64,000 nt of DNA from Ascidiaceihabitans sp029251465 (GTDB taxonomy: Bacteria > Pseudomonadota > Alphaproteobacteria > Rhodobacterales > Rhodobacteraceae). The stretch is taken from NCBI RefSeq assembly GCF_042932805.1, contig NZ_CP170633.1, positions 3,038,001 through 3,102,000 of the forward strand, read 5' to 3'. The first letter of the stretch is position 1; each line of letters begins with the position of its first letter. The position numbers and the translations under genes were made by a program. Positions 1 to 8,017 of this stretch are shown here, in pieces. The notes under the pieces are model-generated. The model was not told the DNA's origin, did not search any database, and saw nothing but the letters and a program-made list of their open reading frames with translations.

Positions 1-939
1 AAGGCCCATGTGGCTGCCCCAGAACCCACCCATGCAAGCAGGGGTGCCCATCAGCGTGCCCGCGTCCACATCGACGCCGGCAAAATCAGCGTACCCCGGG
101 GACGGGAAAACCAGGTGGCTGTGACCGGTCAGAATGGCGTCGATGCCGTCCATCCCCGCCAGTGGGACTGACGCGTTTTCCATGCCATCGGATGCATCAG
201 CATCGCCAATGCCGGAATGGGACAAGGCGATGATTACGTCAGCACCTTGCTCTTTCATTTGCGGCAAATACGCCTTGGCAGTTTCCAGAATGTCGCGCGC
301 CTGCACGTTACCTTCGAGGTGGCGACGATCCCACCCCATGACTTGCGGCGGCACGAAACCGATCAGCCCAACTTTGATGTCATGGGTCGCGCCAGACCCG
401 TCCGTGACTTGATGATCCAGAATGACATAGGGCGGGATCAGCGTTTTGTCTTTGGTCGGATCGCTGCCCAATTCCAGCGCGATATTTGCATTCACAACAG
501 GGAAATTCGCGCCGGCCAGCGACTTCATCAGAAAGTCCAAACCGTAGTTGAATTCGTGATTGCCCAAGGTCGAGGCATCAAAGCCCAGCGTGTTCATCGC
601 CGCGATCACCGGATGAATATCGCCGTCTTTCATGCCGCGTTCGTAGGCGATGTAGTCCCCCATCGGATTGCCCTGCAAAAAGTCGCCATTGTCGATCAGC
701 AGCGAATTCGTGGCCTCGTCGCGGATGCCTTTGATCAGCGATGCGGTGCGCGCCAAACCTACCGTATCACGTGGCTTGTCAGCGTAATAATCATAAGGAA
801 AAACATGCACGTGCAGGTCAGTGGTTTCCATAATCCGCAGGTGCGCCTGATTGGTCGCAGCGTTTGCCGAAAACGGATGCAGCGCGATGAAACCAGCGGT
901 GCTTGCCAGAAATGCACGACGGTTAAGCGTGATGGACAT
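1..939 (-). CDS. cpdB: 2',3'-cyclic-nucleotide 2'-phosphodiesterase/3'-nucleotidase, CpdB type (partial, C-terminus outside window)
   Basis: The first 313 residues of a periplasmic metallophosphoesterase of the 5'-nucleotidase/CpdB family, which releases nucleosides and phosphate from extracellular nucleotides. The N-terminus carries a twin-arginine signal (NRRAFL at residues 6-11) ending near an ANA site around residue 27. Metal-binding motifs are in order: DLH at 41-43, DNGD at 83-86, GNHEFNYG at 126-133, and TGHSH further on. The last visible stretch ends GSHMG, which resembles the end of the CpdB phosphoesterase domain; the C-terminal nucleotide-binding domain would lie beyond the left edge. 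The ATG at 939 follows an AAGGAT ribosome-binding site. CpdB is preferred over UshA because of the Tat signal and the GSHMG region, but the choice between the two is an inference. Confidence 0.87.
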   Translation of the reverse strand, partial: MSITLNRRAFLASTAGFIALHPFSANAATNQAHLRIMETTDLHVHVFPYDYYADKPRDTVGLARTASLIKGIRDEATNSLLIDNGDFLQGNPMGDYIAYERGMKDGDIHPVIAAMNTLGFDASTLGNHEFNYGLDFLMKSLAGANFPVVNANIALELGSDPTKDKTLIPPYVILDHQVTDGSGATHDIKVGLIGFVPPQVMGWDRRHLEGNVQARDILETAKAYLPQMKEQGADVIIALSHSGIGDADASDGMENASVPLAGMDGIDAILTGHSHLVFPSPGYADFAGVDVDAGTLMGTPACMGGFWGSHMGL

Positions 940-1060
940 GAGCGAATCCTTCTTTGGGTGAATATCGATTTCCTTGGATACGATCAGTGTAAGCGGTTTG
1001 TGACATGGGGCAAGTTTGACGTCAGATCACAGCCTTTCTGCGATCAAAGCCGCCTCGCAG

Positions 1061-1399
1061 TTATCCGATTTCGATGGTCGCTTTCATGTGCGGGTGAAAG
1101 ACGCAGAAATAGCTGGTTTCCATATCTTGTGTGACCGTGATTTCACTGCTGGCACCCTGACTTAGGGCTGCGGTGTCCCAGCCAAATTCATCGGCTGTCG
1201 CAGTGTGAGGTGCGAGGTCTTCGTTCGTCCATCTGATGATATCGCCGACCTGAACCCGAACAATATCCGGCACAAACGCGAAGCCTTGGATTTGGATATT
1301 ATGAACTTTGGACGACCCGAGTGCAGCTGCGCCCATGGGGACAACCGCGAATGCGACCGCCCCCAAAACTGCGTCACGTCTGGTGACTTTGGCCATCAT
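1061..1399 (-). CDS. Cupredoxin, amicyanin/plastocyanin-like, Tat-exported
   Basis: A small periplasmic blue-copper type electron carrier of 112 residues. A twin-arginine signal (TRRDAVLG, residues 6-13) is followed by an alanine-rich hydrophobic stretch. The type 1 copper ligands are all present: His65 (in APHTA), Cys99, His102 and Met105. The C-x2-H-x2-M spacing is the one known from amicyanin. The start ATG at 1399 overlaps the TGA stop of the DUF4142 gene (ATGATG; the second ATG at 1396 is an alternative), so the two are translationally coupled. The redox partner is not identifiable here. Family assignment is firm; a role in copper handling or in reducing a periplasmic enzyme is open. Confidence 0.86.
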   Translation of the reverse strand: MMAKVTRRDAVLGAVAFAVVPMGAAALGSSKVHNIQIQGFAFVPDIVRVQVGDIIRWTNEDLAPHTATADEFGWDTAALSQGASSEITVTQDMETSYFCVFHPHMKATIEIG

Positions 1400-1923
1400 T
1401 TGTTGACCGCTTTGACCATCATTTCTGCATGGCCTTCGTGCGCTTTGAAAATTTCGAGCCCCTGCTGAAACAGCGCGCGGACTTCGTCGTTTTCGATGTT
1501 TGGGATCATCGTGTTTTCGACCAAACCATTGACTGTCCGGTGGTACGCCAATTCGTTCGCCGCGTAGGCTACGTCAAATTCAGCGCCGCGCAGTTTTGAA
1601 AAATCATCGATGATTTCCTCTGCGCCTTCGTTTAACGCCTGACTGAAAAAGTTGTCTTGCGCGGTCGCGCCCAGCTTGTCCAAAAGCCCCAATGCGGCCG
1701 CGTTCACAGCCGTGTGGTCGCTGATCATCGTGTTGGCAAATGCGTGGATTTCGGGATTGGTGGAAATCGCCAAGGCCAAATGCGCATAGCGGATATCGAT
1801 GTTATCGGCCGTGTACGCGATGTGCGCAAATTCCAGATCGTTCAAGCTTGCCACGTCCTGAGCAGACGCCTGAGAAACAAACAACGCCGAGACGACGGCG
1901 ATAGCAGATACGAGAGATTTCAT
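1396..1923 (-). CDS. DUF4142 family exported protein
   Basis: A 175-residue exported helical protein of the DUF4142 family (ferritin-like fold, function unknown). It has a Sec signal peptide (MKSLVSAIAV start, cleavage near ASAQ). The body is rich in helices with regularly placed His and Glu residues, as in the family. I chose the ATG at 1923 because GGAG lies 7 bases before it; a TTG at 1935 would place the GGAG inside the gene. The gene overlaps the downstream cupredoxin by 4 bases, giving a two-gene operon. Divergent from it is an AraC-type regulator that might control the pair, but no operator could be recognised. Confidence 0.82.
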   Translation of the reverse strand: MKSLVSAIAVVSALFVSQASAQDVASLNDLEFAHIAYTADNIDIRYAHLALAISTNPEIHAFANTMISDHTAVNAAALGLLDKLGATAQDNFFSQALNEGAEEIIDDFSKLRGAEFDVAYAANELAYHRTVNGLVENTMIPNIENDEVRALFQQGLEIFKAHEGHAEMMVKAVNK

Positions 1924-2049
1924 TTTTAGCTCCAAATGCGGTTTATGATGAAACGTTCATAACCGTGGACGGTTGGTATGAAACATGCTCAGGGATCCAT
2001 GTTTTTGTGCAGATCGTTCAAGTCTGTGTACTTAGGAAGATATCCATGT

Positions 2050-3012
2050 ATGCTTTGGTCCATGCTTGATCTTGTCAGTGACATCCTTACCAGCCTGTCG
2101 ATGCGCGGCGCGTTGTATTTCCGCACGTCATTTACCAAACCGTGGGGCGTCGCCGTTCCGGCCTATGAAGACGTTGCACGATTTCATTTTGCCCACCGCG
2201 GCAGTTGCATCATCGCTGTGTCAGGCGTCGCGGAACCAGTGCAGTTGGCGCAGGGCGATTTGATTATCATTCCGCATGGCGCATCACATGAAATGTATTG
2301 CGGGCATGAACCCGAACGCACAATTTTGCCGCTGGACACCGTGTTGGACAAATCGGGGTACGACGGGTCTGGCGTGCTGGTTTATGGCGGCGGTGAACCA
2401 CAAAGCGAAACCCAGTTGATCTGTGGTCATTTCTCGTTTGAGAAACACGCGCGCCACGTCTTGATGGACCGTCTACCGCCTTTTATCCACCTCACGAATT
2501 ACGGCGAGAACGCTGGCAAATGGATGGAAGCCACCCTGCGCGTGATTGGGGACGAAGCGGGCGGCCAACGCATGGGCGGCGATCTGATCGCGCTAAAAAT
2601 GTCCGAGGTTATTTTTGCACAAGCCATCCGCAGTTTTATCGAAGGCAATGACGCGCCCGAGTGGGGGTTAGGCGCTTTTTCGGATCCAAATTTGTGCCAA
2701 GCGCTTGACGCATTTCACAAAACCCCCAACACGGTTTGGACGGTTGAACGATTGGCCCAATCCGCCGGCATGTCGCGCACCAGCTTTGCTGTATTGTTTC
2801 AAAAGAAGATGGATTTGACGCCAATGCAGTATGTCACCAGTTGGCGTATCGAAATTGCCAAGCAACTGCTGTGCAATCCGAAAAACACGCTGACCGACGC
2901 CGCAGAAGGGGCTGGATATGCCTCGGATTCAGCATTTTCCCGAGTGTTCAAAAAAGAAACCGGGATGACGCCGGCTGGATTTAAAAACGCGGCGCGCACG
3001 TCATTGTCGTAA
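2050..3012 (+). CDS. AraC family transcriptional regulator with N-terminal cupin (AraC_binding/Cupin_6 type)
   Basis: A 320-residue regulator. The N-terminal half resembles the cupin ligand-binding domain found in many AraC regulators (HRGS, then QGDLIIIPHGASHEM). The C-terminal 100 residues form the double helix-turn-helix domain, with VERLAQSAGMSRTSFAVLF as the first helix-turn-helix and DAAEGAGYASDSAFSRVFK then GMTPAGF as the second. The start at 2050 is chosen because AGGAAG lies 10 bases upstream; an open frame reaches back to 1978 and an ATG at 2062 is also possible. It is divergent from the DUF4142-cupredoxin operon. The inducer is unknown. Confidence 0.85.
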   Translation: MLWSMLDLVSDILTSLSMRGALYFRTSFTKPWGVAVPAYEDVARFHFAHRGSCIIAVSGVAEPVQLAQGDLIIIPHGASHEMYCGHEPERTILPLDTVLDKSGYDGSGVLVYGGGEPQSETQLICGHFSFEKHARHVLMDRLPPFIHLTNYGENAGKWMEATLRVIGDEAGGQRMGGDLIALKMSEVIFAQAIRSFIEGNDAPEWGLGAFSDPNLCQALDAFHKTPNTVWTVERLAQSAGMSRTSFAVLFQKKMDLTPMQYVTSWRIEIAKQLLCNPKNTLTDAAEGAGYASDSAFSRVFKKETGMTPAGFKNAARTSLS

Positions 3013-3225
3013 ATTTTTCTGCTGCAACGCGTGAATTCCACCCCCTCAGATTTTGCATAGTTCTTGATAAAACTGGCGGGTTCGGGCTAGCGTTTTCATA
3101 TTAGCAACCGAATTGGGGCGCAAAAGCCATTCAGGCATCGCGTGTGCCAATGCGAAACGTTTTGATTTTTCGACAAATATTTCGGTGTCCGCACGATACC
3201 AGATTTACTAAATAGGAGGCAGCCA

Positions 3226-5277
3226 ATGCGAATTTGGCAACATTCATTTACCGTACTCATTTTCCTGATTTTTGGCGCAACGGGATCTTTTGCGCAATCA
3301 ACTGGCAGTCAAATCCAGTGGGAAATCACCAACCGGTTTGCCCCTTTCGAAACCCAGTTCGAATCCGCCAGTGATCGCTCATCCTTGTTTGATCGCTACA
3401 AGCTTTTGCCCAAAGAGAGTTTCGAGAAATGGCATGAACGGCTTTATCAAGGCGGCTTGGCGTCGCCGTATCAAGAGGCGCTTGCGGCGGGCGATCACGC
3501 AAAACGGATGCATTGGGATCAGGACAAAAACCAGCATGCGCCACGCATTCTAAACTTCGTCAAAGCCGAGGATGATCCGGCCACCACGATCGACGTTAAG
3601 GTTTGGGTGAATAGCGCCAAGCAATGCAGTTGGTCCTTTGGGGGCAAGACACAAACAACAACCTGCCGCGAGCCATTTTGGATTGCGCTGCCGCTGGCCG
3701 GGGCGTCCGTTGCGGTGAAAATAGACGGGCATCACAAAGAGAACTTCCTGAAACCCAAGCACAGCGTTATTGTCGCGTTGGGCGACAGCTACGGGTCGGG
3801 TGAAGGCAATCCTGACTACCCTGCGACGTGGAAGGCGAACCGGCCCCTTGCGGCGAACAACAACTTTGGTTGGCTCAAGGCGACGGGACGCCTGCAAACC
3901 CCGCCGGAAAAGATCGGGGCCAGCATCAAGCATTGGGTCGATGACACCTGTCATCGCAGTTTTTTCAGCCACCAAAGTTTGACTGCGCTCAAGATCGCAT
4001 CGGAAAACCCACACACCTTCGTGTCGTTCCTACACTACGCTTGCACGGGCGCTGAAATTTTCGACGGCGTTTTGGTGCCGCAATACCAAGCATGGGGGCA
4101 AGGCGTGTATGTGCCCTATTCCCAGTTGAACTTTGCCATTCGCGATCTGTGCTTTGGCAACGCTAAGGACTACGGCGCGGTGACTGCAAAAGAACTGGGC
4201 GACGTGCAAATCGATCAATTCGACCGGCGCGGTGGCAAAGACAACAAGCGGGACATTCAAAGCAACCTAAACCCTGATCCGAAGCTGGATAAGTTCAGCA
4301 AACAGACCGCGAAATTGCGCAAGGCAAATGGCGGCCACTTTCCGAACTCCGGCATCCTGACATGCCCGAATGCAAAGATGCGCAAGCCCGATCATGTGTT
4401 CGTAAGCGTTGGTGGCAATGACATCGGATTTGGCGACATCGTTACCTATTTTGTCGTGCCTGCACAGTGGCGGGTCGGCTTGGTCGGCAAGGCCGTTTTC
4501 CCACAGGTTTGCCCCTCTAGCGATAATCGAGTGGACGGCGAGGCGTTCCCGAACCTGCGCAAACACTGCGATAAGCTGGACCGAACCAACGGCTACGATG
4601 CCGGCAGACTGACGGGAAAAGGCCAACCTTGGGGGATGGAACAGCGCTATACCTTGTTGTTCAATATCCTCGAACACCGGTTTGACGTGAAATCATCGCA
4701 GATTGTGATGCCGCAGTACCCCGATCCTTTGCGCAATAGTGCATCGCACGCGCCAAGCTGTGCAGCACTATCCAGTCGCGACTACGTTCTGCCGGGCGAC
4801 GTACCCTTGGTCTTTAACCCCGCCAGTGCGTGGGGTGGGCTAAAGGCGGCGGCACCTGACGCTGCGATCGCAGCCATTGGTTGGAACATGAAAAAATGGC
4901 ATTTCAATCTGACCCCCGGCGAGGCCAAACTGGCGCTTAAAGAATTTGATGCGTTTCGGGTAGAGCTGTCTAAAACAGCGCAGGATCGGGGCATCACATA
5001 CGTTTGCAGCACCCGCGATGCGTTTATCGGCTACGGCTGGTGGAAAGGCGAACATCTGAATATGCCCAACACCAAACTGCCCCCTGAATTCGGCAATTGG
5101 CATCCGTCGCAACTGGATCCCTACATTTTCGAAAAGGACACGCGCGCCATTCGAACGGGCAATGACTCGGTTCTGATACAGCCGGGGGACAAGCGGATAA
5201 CGGGCGCGATGCACCCGAATTTGACTGGACATAGGTTGATTGCAGAGCAGGTCTACGGCGTTTTATCGTCGCGCTAG
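3226..5277 (+). CDS. Large secreted SGNH/GDSL-type hydrolase
   Basis: A 683-residue exported protein with the catalytic blocks of SGNH hydrolases. A signal peptide spans residues 1-24 (cleavage near SFAQS). Block I is ALGDSYGSGEG with the nucleophile Ser188; block III is VGGNDIGF with Asn398; the block V region is HPNLTGH at 663-669. The three blocks are far apart, with about 200 residues between I and III and about 260 between III and V, so the protein is roughly three times the size of a simple SGNH esterase and carries large insertions. The N-terminal 180 residues have no recognised domain. AGGAGG stands 9 bases before the ATG. A perfect terminator follows the stop. Substrate unknown; an esterase or lipase acting on an extracellular ester is the usual role. 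Confidence 0.75.
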   Translation: MRIWQHSFTVLIFLIFGATGSFAQSTGSQIQWEITNRFAPFETQFESASDRSSLFDRYKLLPKESFEKWHERLYQGGLASPYQEALAAGDHAKRMHWDQDKNQHAPRILNFVKAEDDPATTIDVKVWVNSAKQCSWSFGGKTQTTTCREPFWIALPLAGASVAVKIDGHHKENFLKPKHSVIVALGDSYGSGEGNPDYPATWKANRPLAANNNFGWLKATGRLQTPPEKIGASIKHWVDDTCHRSFFSHQSLTALKIASENPHTFVSFLHYACTGAEIFDGVLVPQYQAWGQGVYVPYSQLNFAIRDLCFGNAKDYGAVTAKELGDVQIDQFDRRGGKDNKRDIQSNLNPDPKLDKFSKQTAKLRKANGGHFPNSGILTCPNAKMRKPDHVFVSVGGNDIGFGDIVTYFVVPAQWRVGLVGKAVFPQVCPSSDNRVDGEAFPNLRKHCDKLDRTNGYDAGRLTGKGQPWGMEQRYTLLFNILEHRFDVKSSQIVMPQYPDPLRNSASHAPSCAALSSRDYVLPGDVPLVFNPASAWGGLKAAAPDAAIAAIGWNMKKWHFNLTPGEAKLALKEFDAFRVELSKTAQDRGITYVCSTRDAFIGYGWWKGEHLNMPNTKLPPEFGNWHPSQLDPYIFEKDTRAIRTGNDSVLIQPGDKRITGAMHPNLTGHRLIAEQVYGVLSSR

Positions 5278-5305
5278 ACCATCTGGGGGTGATCCCCGAA
5301 AATGT

Positions 5306-5337
5306 CTCCGGCGCAACGATGCTGCGCCGGAGTTTTT
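5306..5337 (+). terminator. Intrinsic terminator of the SGNH hydrolase gene
   Basis: A perfect 10-bp stem (CTCCGGCGCA paired with TGCGCCGGAG) with a 7-base loop, directly followed by five T. It begins 29 bases after the stop at 5277 and sits just before the end of the convergent symporter gene. The reverse side has only a weak T run, so it mainly serves the plus strand. Confidence 0.9.
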
Positions 5338-5340
5338 CAT

Positions 5341-6897
5341 TTAGTGAGTGAACTTCTTGATCTCACCGCTTTGCAGACGGGCGGCGTAGGATGCAAGTTC
5401 AGTGCGTACCAGCTTCATCAGGAAGTACAGGCAGAAGATGTTCACGACAGCCATCGCAAAGATCGCCGCATCAGAGAAGTCGATGACAGGACCAAGGCTC
5501 GCGGCCGCACCGATCACGATGAACACGCAGAAGATGATCTTGAAGGTCAGCTCGGAGCCTTTGCCTTCACCGAACAAATACGTCCAGGCTTTGAGCCCGT
5601 AGTAGGACCAAGAGATCATCGTTGAGAAGGCGAACAACACAACCGCTACCGCCAAAACATACGGGAACCAGCTGATGCCAGCACCAAATGCCGCAGATGT
5701 CAGAGACACACCTGTGTTGCCGTCCACTGTCGCAATCGCTGTACCAGCTTCGTTCAGCATGTAGTTGCCGGTTGCCGGATCGACGATCAGTTGCTGCGAG
5801 ATCACGATGACCAAAGCCGTCATTGTACAGATCACAACCGTATCGATCAGTGGCTCTAGCAAAGACACGAAACCCTCGGTGATTGGTTCTTTGGTTTTCA
5901 CCGCAGAGTGCGCAATCGCCGCAGAGCCAACGCCAGCTTCGTTCGAGAACGCAGCCCGTTTGAACCCTTGGATCAAGGCCCCAACAAAACCGCCTGCAAC
6001 GCCAAGACCGGTAAAGGCACCTTGGAAGATCTGACCAAAGGCCCAGCCGATCATGTTGTAGTTTACGATCAGGATGATCAACGCTGCACCAACATAAAGA
6101 ATGCCCATGATCGGCACGATTTTCTCGGTCACGTTGGCGATGGATTTGATGCCGCCCACGATGACTGCGAACACGATACCAGCAAAGATGAACCCAGTGA
6201 TCAGGCCAGAGAACTCAAAGCCGACAACGGTTTGAATTTGCGCGTGCGCCTGGTTGGCTTGGAACATGTTACCGCCGCCAAGTGCGCCAAGGATACAGAA
6301 CACAGAGAACAGAACGGCAAGGAATTTACCGCCCGGCAGACCCAGTTCCTTGAAGCCCTTAGAGATGTAGTACATCGGACCACCAGACACAGTGCCGTCC
6401 GGATATTCGTTGCGGTATTTCACACCCAACGTACATTCCGTGAACTTTGAGGCCATGCCCAAAAGACCCGCAAGGATCATCCAGAACGTGGCGCCCGGCC
6501 CACCGATCCCGACAGCAACCGCAACACCCGCGATGTTCCCAAGACCGACAGTGCCCGACAAAGCAGTCGCAAGGGCCTGAAAGTGGCTGACCTCACCCGC
6601 GTCATTCGGGTCAGAATAGTCACCTTTGACCAGCTGGATTGCATGTTTGAAAAACCGGAACTGAACAAACCCAAAGTAAAATGTGAAAATCGTTGCGGCG
6701 ACGACCAACCACATCACAATCCAAGGGAAGTTGGTGCCCGGCAGTGACATGAAAATAAAGTTCACGAACCAACCTGTAGAGGCGGCAAAAATGTCGTTCA
6801 CTTTTTGATCTAGCGATGCGGCTTCTTGCGCCGCGAGAGGGCTTGCAGCCATCGCGGTCGTGGCTGCTGCGAGCCAAAGTTTTGATGCGATATTCAT
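5341..6897 (-). CDS. Sodium:alanine symporter, AGCS family
   Basis: A 518-residue inner-membrane transporter of the alanine or glycine:cation symporter family. Hallmark segments are ATALSGTVGLGNIAGVAVAV and GGPGATFWMILAGLLGM, followed by about ten hydrophobic segments and the GFKRAAFSNEAGVGSAAIAHS stretch typical of the family. An N-terminal hydrophobic segment (residues 7-23, ending AAQ) looks like a signal peptide, as in many marine AGCS proteins. The start ATG has AGGGGG upstream. It lies 8 bases after a universal stress protein gene, so the two share a transcript. The divergent Lrp/AsnC regulator is a plausible amino-acid-responsive controller. Substrate alanine or glycine is a family-level inference. 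Confidence 0.9.
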   Translation of the reverse strand: MNIASKLWLAAATTAMAASPLAAQEAASLDQKVNDIFAASTGWFVNFIFMSLPGTNFPWIVMWLVVAATIFTFYFGFVQFRFFKHAIQLVKGDYSDPNDAGEVSHFQALATALSGTVGLGNIAGVAVAVGIGGPGATFWMILAGLLGMASKFTECTLGVKYRNEYPDGTVSGGPMYYISKGFKELGLPGGKFLAVLFSVFCILGALGGGNMFQANQAHAQIQTVVGFEFSGLITGFIFAGIVFAVIVGGIKSIANVTEKIVPIMGILYVGAALIILIVNYNMIGWAFGQIFQGAFTGLGVAGGFVGALIQGFKRAAFSNEAGVGSAAIAHSAVKTKEPITEGFVSLLEPLIDTVVICTMTALVIVISQQLIVDPATGNYMLNEAGTAIATVDGNTGVSLTSAAFGAGISWFPYVLAVAVVLFAFSTMISWSYYGLKAWTYLFGEGKGSELTFKIIFCVFIVIGAAASLGPVIDFSDAAIFAMAVVNIFCLYFLMKLVRTELASYAARLQSGEIKKFTH

Positions 6898-6905
6898 AAT
6901 ACCCC

Positions 6906-7343
6906 CTATCCGACGACTGTGACAGGCACGTCTGCGTGCATCACAAGGTTCTGGGTCGAGCTGCCAAACAGCCGTTTGCTAAATCCGTTCGCAGACATGC
7001 GACCGACGATGATTTGCGACCCGCCGTTTTCGACTGTGATCTTGTTCAGCGTTTCGGCAACATCCCCGTGGCGCACAACGCCAGTTGCCGCAAAGCCCGC
7101 GTCCTTGAGGCTTTGCAAAGCCGGCTCAACGATGCGTGACGTGGCCAGCGCAATCTCTTCTTCGCGCCGCTTGTGACGCTGCGCGTTCTCTTCTGCGGTT
7201 TGGAACGTAAAGGGTGACCATTCGATGATGTAGACCACCAACAACTCGCAGCCATCCGTTCGCGAGGCTAAATCCTTCGCAAATGCCAGTGCACGCTCAC
7301 CGGTTTCGGTGCCGTCCAATCCAATAATTATTTTTACCGTCAT
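6906..7343 (-). CDS. Universal stress protein, UspA family
   Basis: A 145-residue single Usp domain. The N-terminal strand KIIIGLDGTETG and the C-terminal nucleotide-binding signature GRMSANGFSKRLFGSST (the G-x2-G-x9-G-S/T pattern of ATP-binding Usp proteins) are intact, so ATP binding is likely. GGAGG precedes the ATG. It is the first gene of a two-gene operon with the AGCS symporter; Usp genes next to transporters are common and may modulate transport, but that is inference. Confidence 0.9.
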   Translation of the reverse strand: MTVKIIIGLDGTETGERALAFAKDLASRTDGCELLVVYIIEWSPFTFQTAEENAQRHKRREEEIALATSRIVEPALQSLKDAGFAATGVVRHGDVAETLNKITVENGGSQIIVGRMSANGFSKRLFGSSTQNLVMHADVPVTVVG

Positions 7344-7534
7344 TCTGTCCTCCGTATCGTGTGTTTTCTATCTATTGGGGAACATGCTTCCCCATTTGAG
7401 ACAGTGTGTAAAGGCTATCCCCACGCCACTACCCAGCTTTAGTATCAGTTATAATCACTAGACATTGGGCATTTTATCCGCTTATTTATAGATTAATGTC
7501 TGGAAAACCAGCGTAGTTTCAGGAGAAATCCCTA
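7344..7534. promoter_or_regulatory. Divergent intergenic region between uspA-symporter operon and Lrp/AsnC gene
   Basis: This AT-rich 191-base spacer must hold the promoters of both divergent units. It contains an inverted repeat AGACATT (7460-7466) and AATGTCT (7495-7501) with 28 bases between, close to the regulator start. Lrp-type proteins usually bind their own control region, so this is a candidate operator; the sequence alone does not prove it. Confidence 0.35.
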
Positions 7535-8017
7535 TTGAGTAGAGATTTAGATAGAATTGATCTTAGGATTCTCAAAGAACTTGAGGTTGATGGTAGACTG
7601 TCAATTGTTGAGCTTGCCGGACGGGTAAATTTGACGAACACGCCCTGCTCAGAACGTGTAAAACGCCTAGAGCGTGCAGGGCATATCACGGGTTACCGCG
7701 CCGTTCTGGACATGGATAAACTGGGGCTGAGCCATTTAACGGTCATGCAGGTTTCGCTGGCCGCAACCGCAGGCAACAATTCGCTGGATGACTTTAACGA
7801 GGCTGTTCGCAAGATCCCCGAAGTCGAAAGCTGCCTGATGATTGCCGGATCATTTGACTATCTGATGACGGTGCGCACCCGGGACATCGCAGAATTTCGC
7901 AATGTTTTGGGTGACAAAATCAACAAACTGCCGGGCGTCATGCAGACGAATTCATTCGCCGTCATGGAGATCGTAAAAGAGGGCAAGGAATTTAGGGGTG
8001 CGGCGCAAACAGCCTAG
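7535..8017 (+). CDS. Lrp/AsnC family transcriptional regulator
   Basis: A 160-residue regulator with an N-terminal winged helix-turn-helix (LDRIDLRILKELEVDGRLS, then ELAGRVNLTNTPCSERVKRL) and a C-terminal RAM effector-binding domain (ESCLMIAGSFDYLMTV). It begins with TTG at 7535; AGGAG at 7521-7525 is correctly spaced and no ATG is suitably placed, so this start is preferred. It is divergent from the Usp-symporter operon and its stop overlaps the convergent acyl-CoA synthetase stop by 4 bases. Family members sense amino acids, which fits control of an alanine-type symporter. Confidence 0.9.
   Translation: MSRDLDRIDLRILKELEVDGRLSIVELAGRVNLTNTPCSERVKRLERAGHITGYRAVLDMDKLGLSHLTVMQVSLAATAGNNSLDDFNEAVRKIPEVESCLMIAGSFDYLMTVRTRDIAEFRNVLGDKINKLPGVMQTNSFAVMEIVKEGKEFRGAAQTA

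Noticed and set aside
217..1134. Long open frame on the plus strand opposite the CpdB gene.
   Set aside because: It is antisense to a clear nucleotidase, has no family pattern and no ribosome-binding site. High third-position GC opens many antisense frames in this window.
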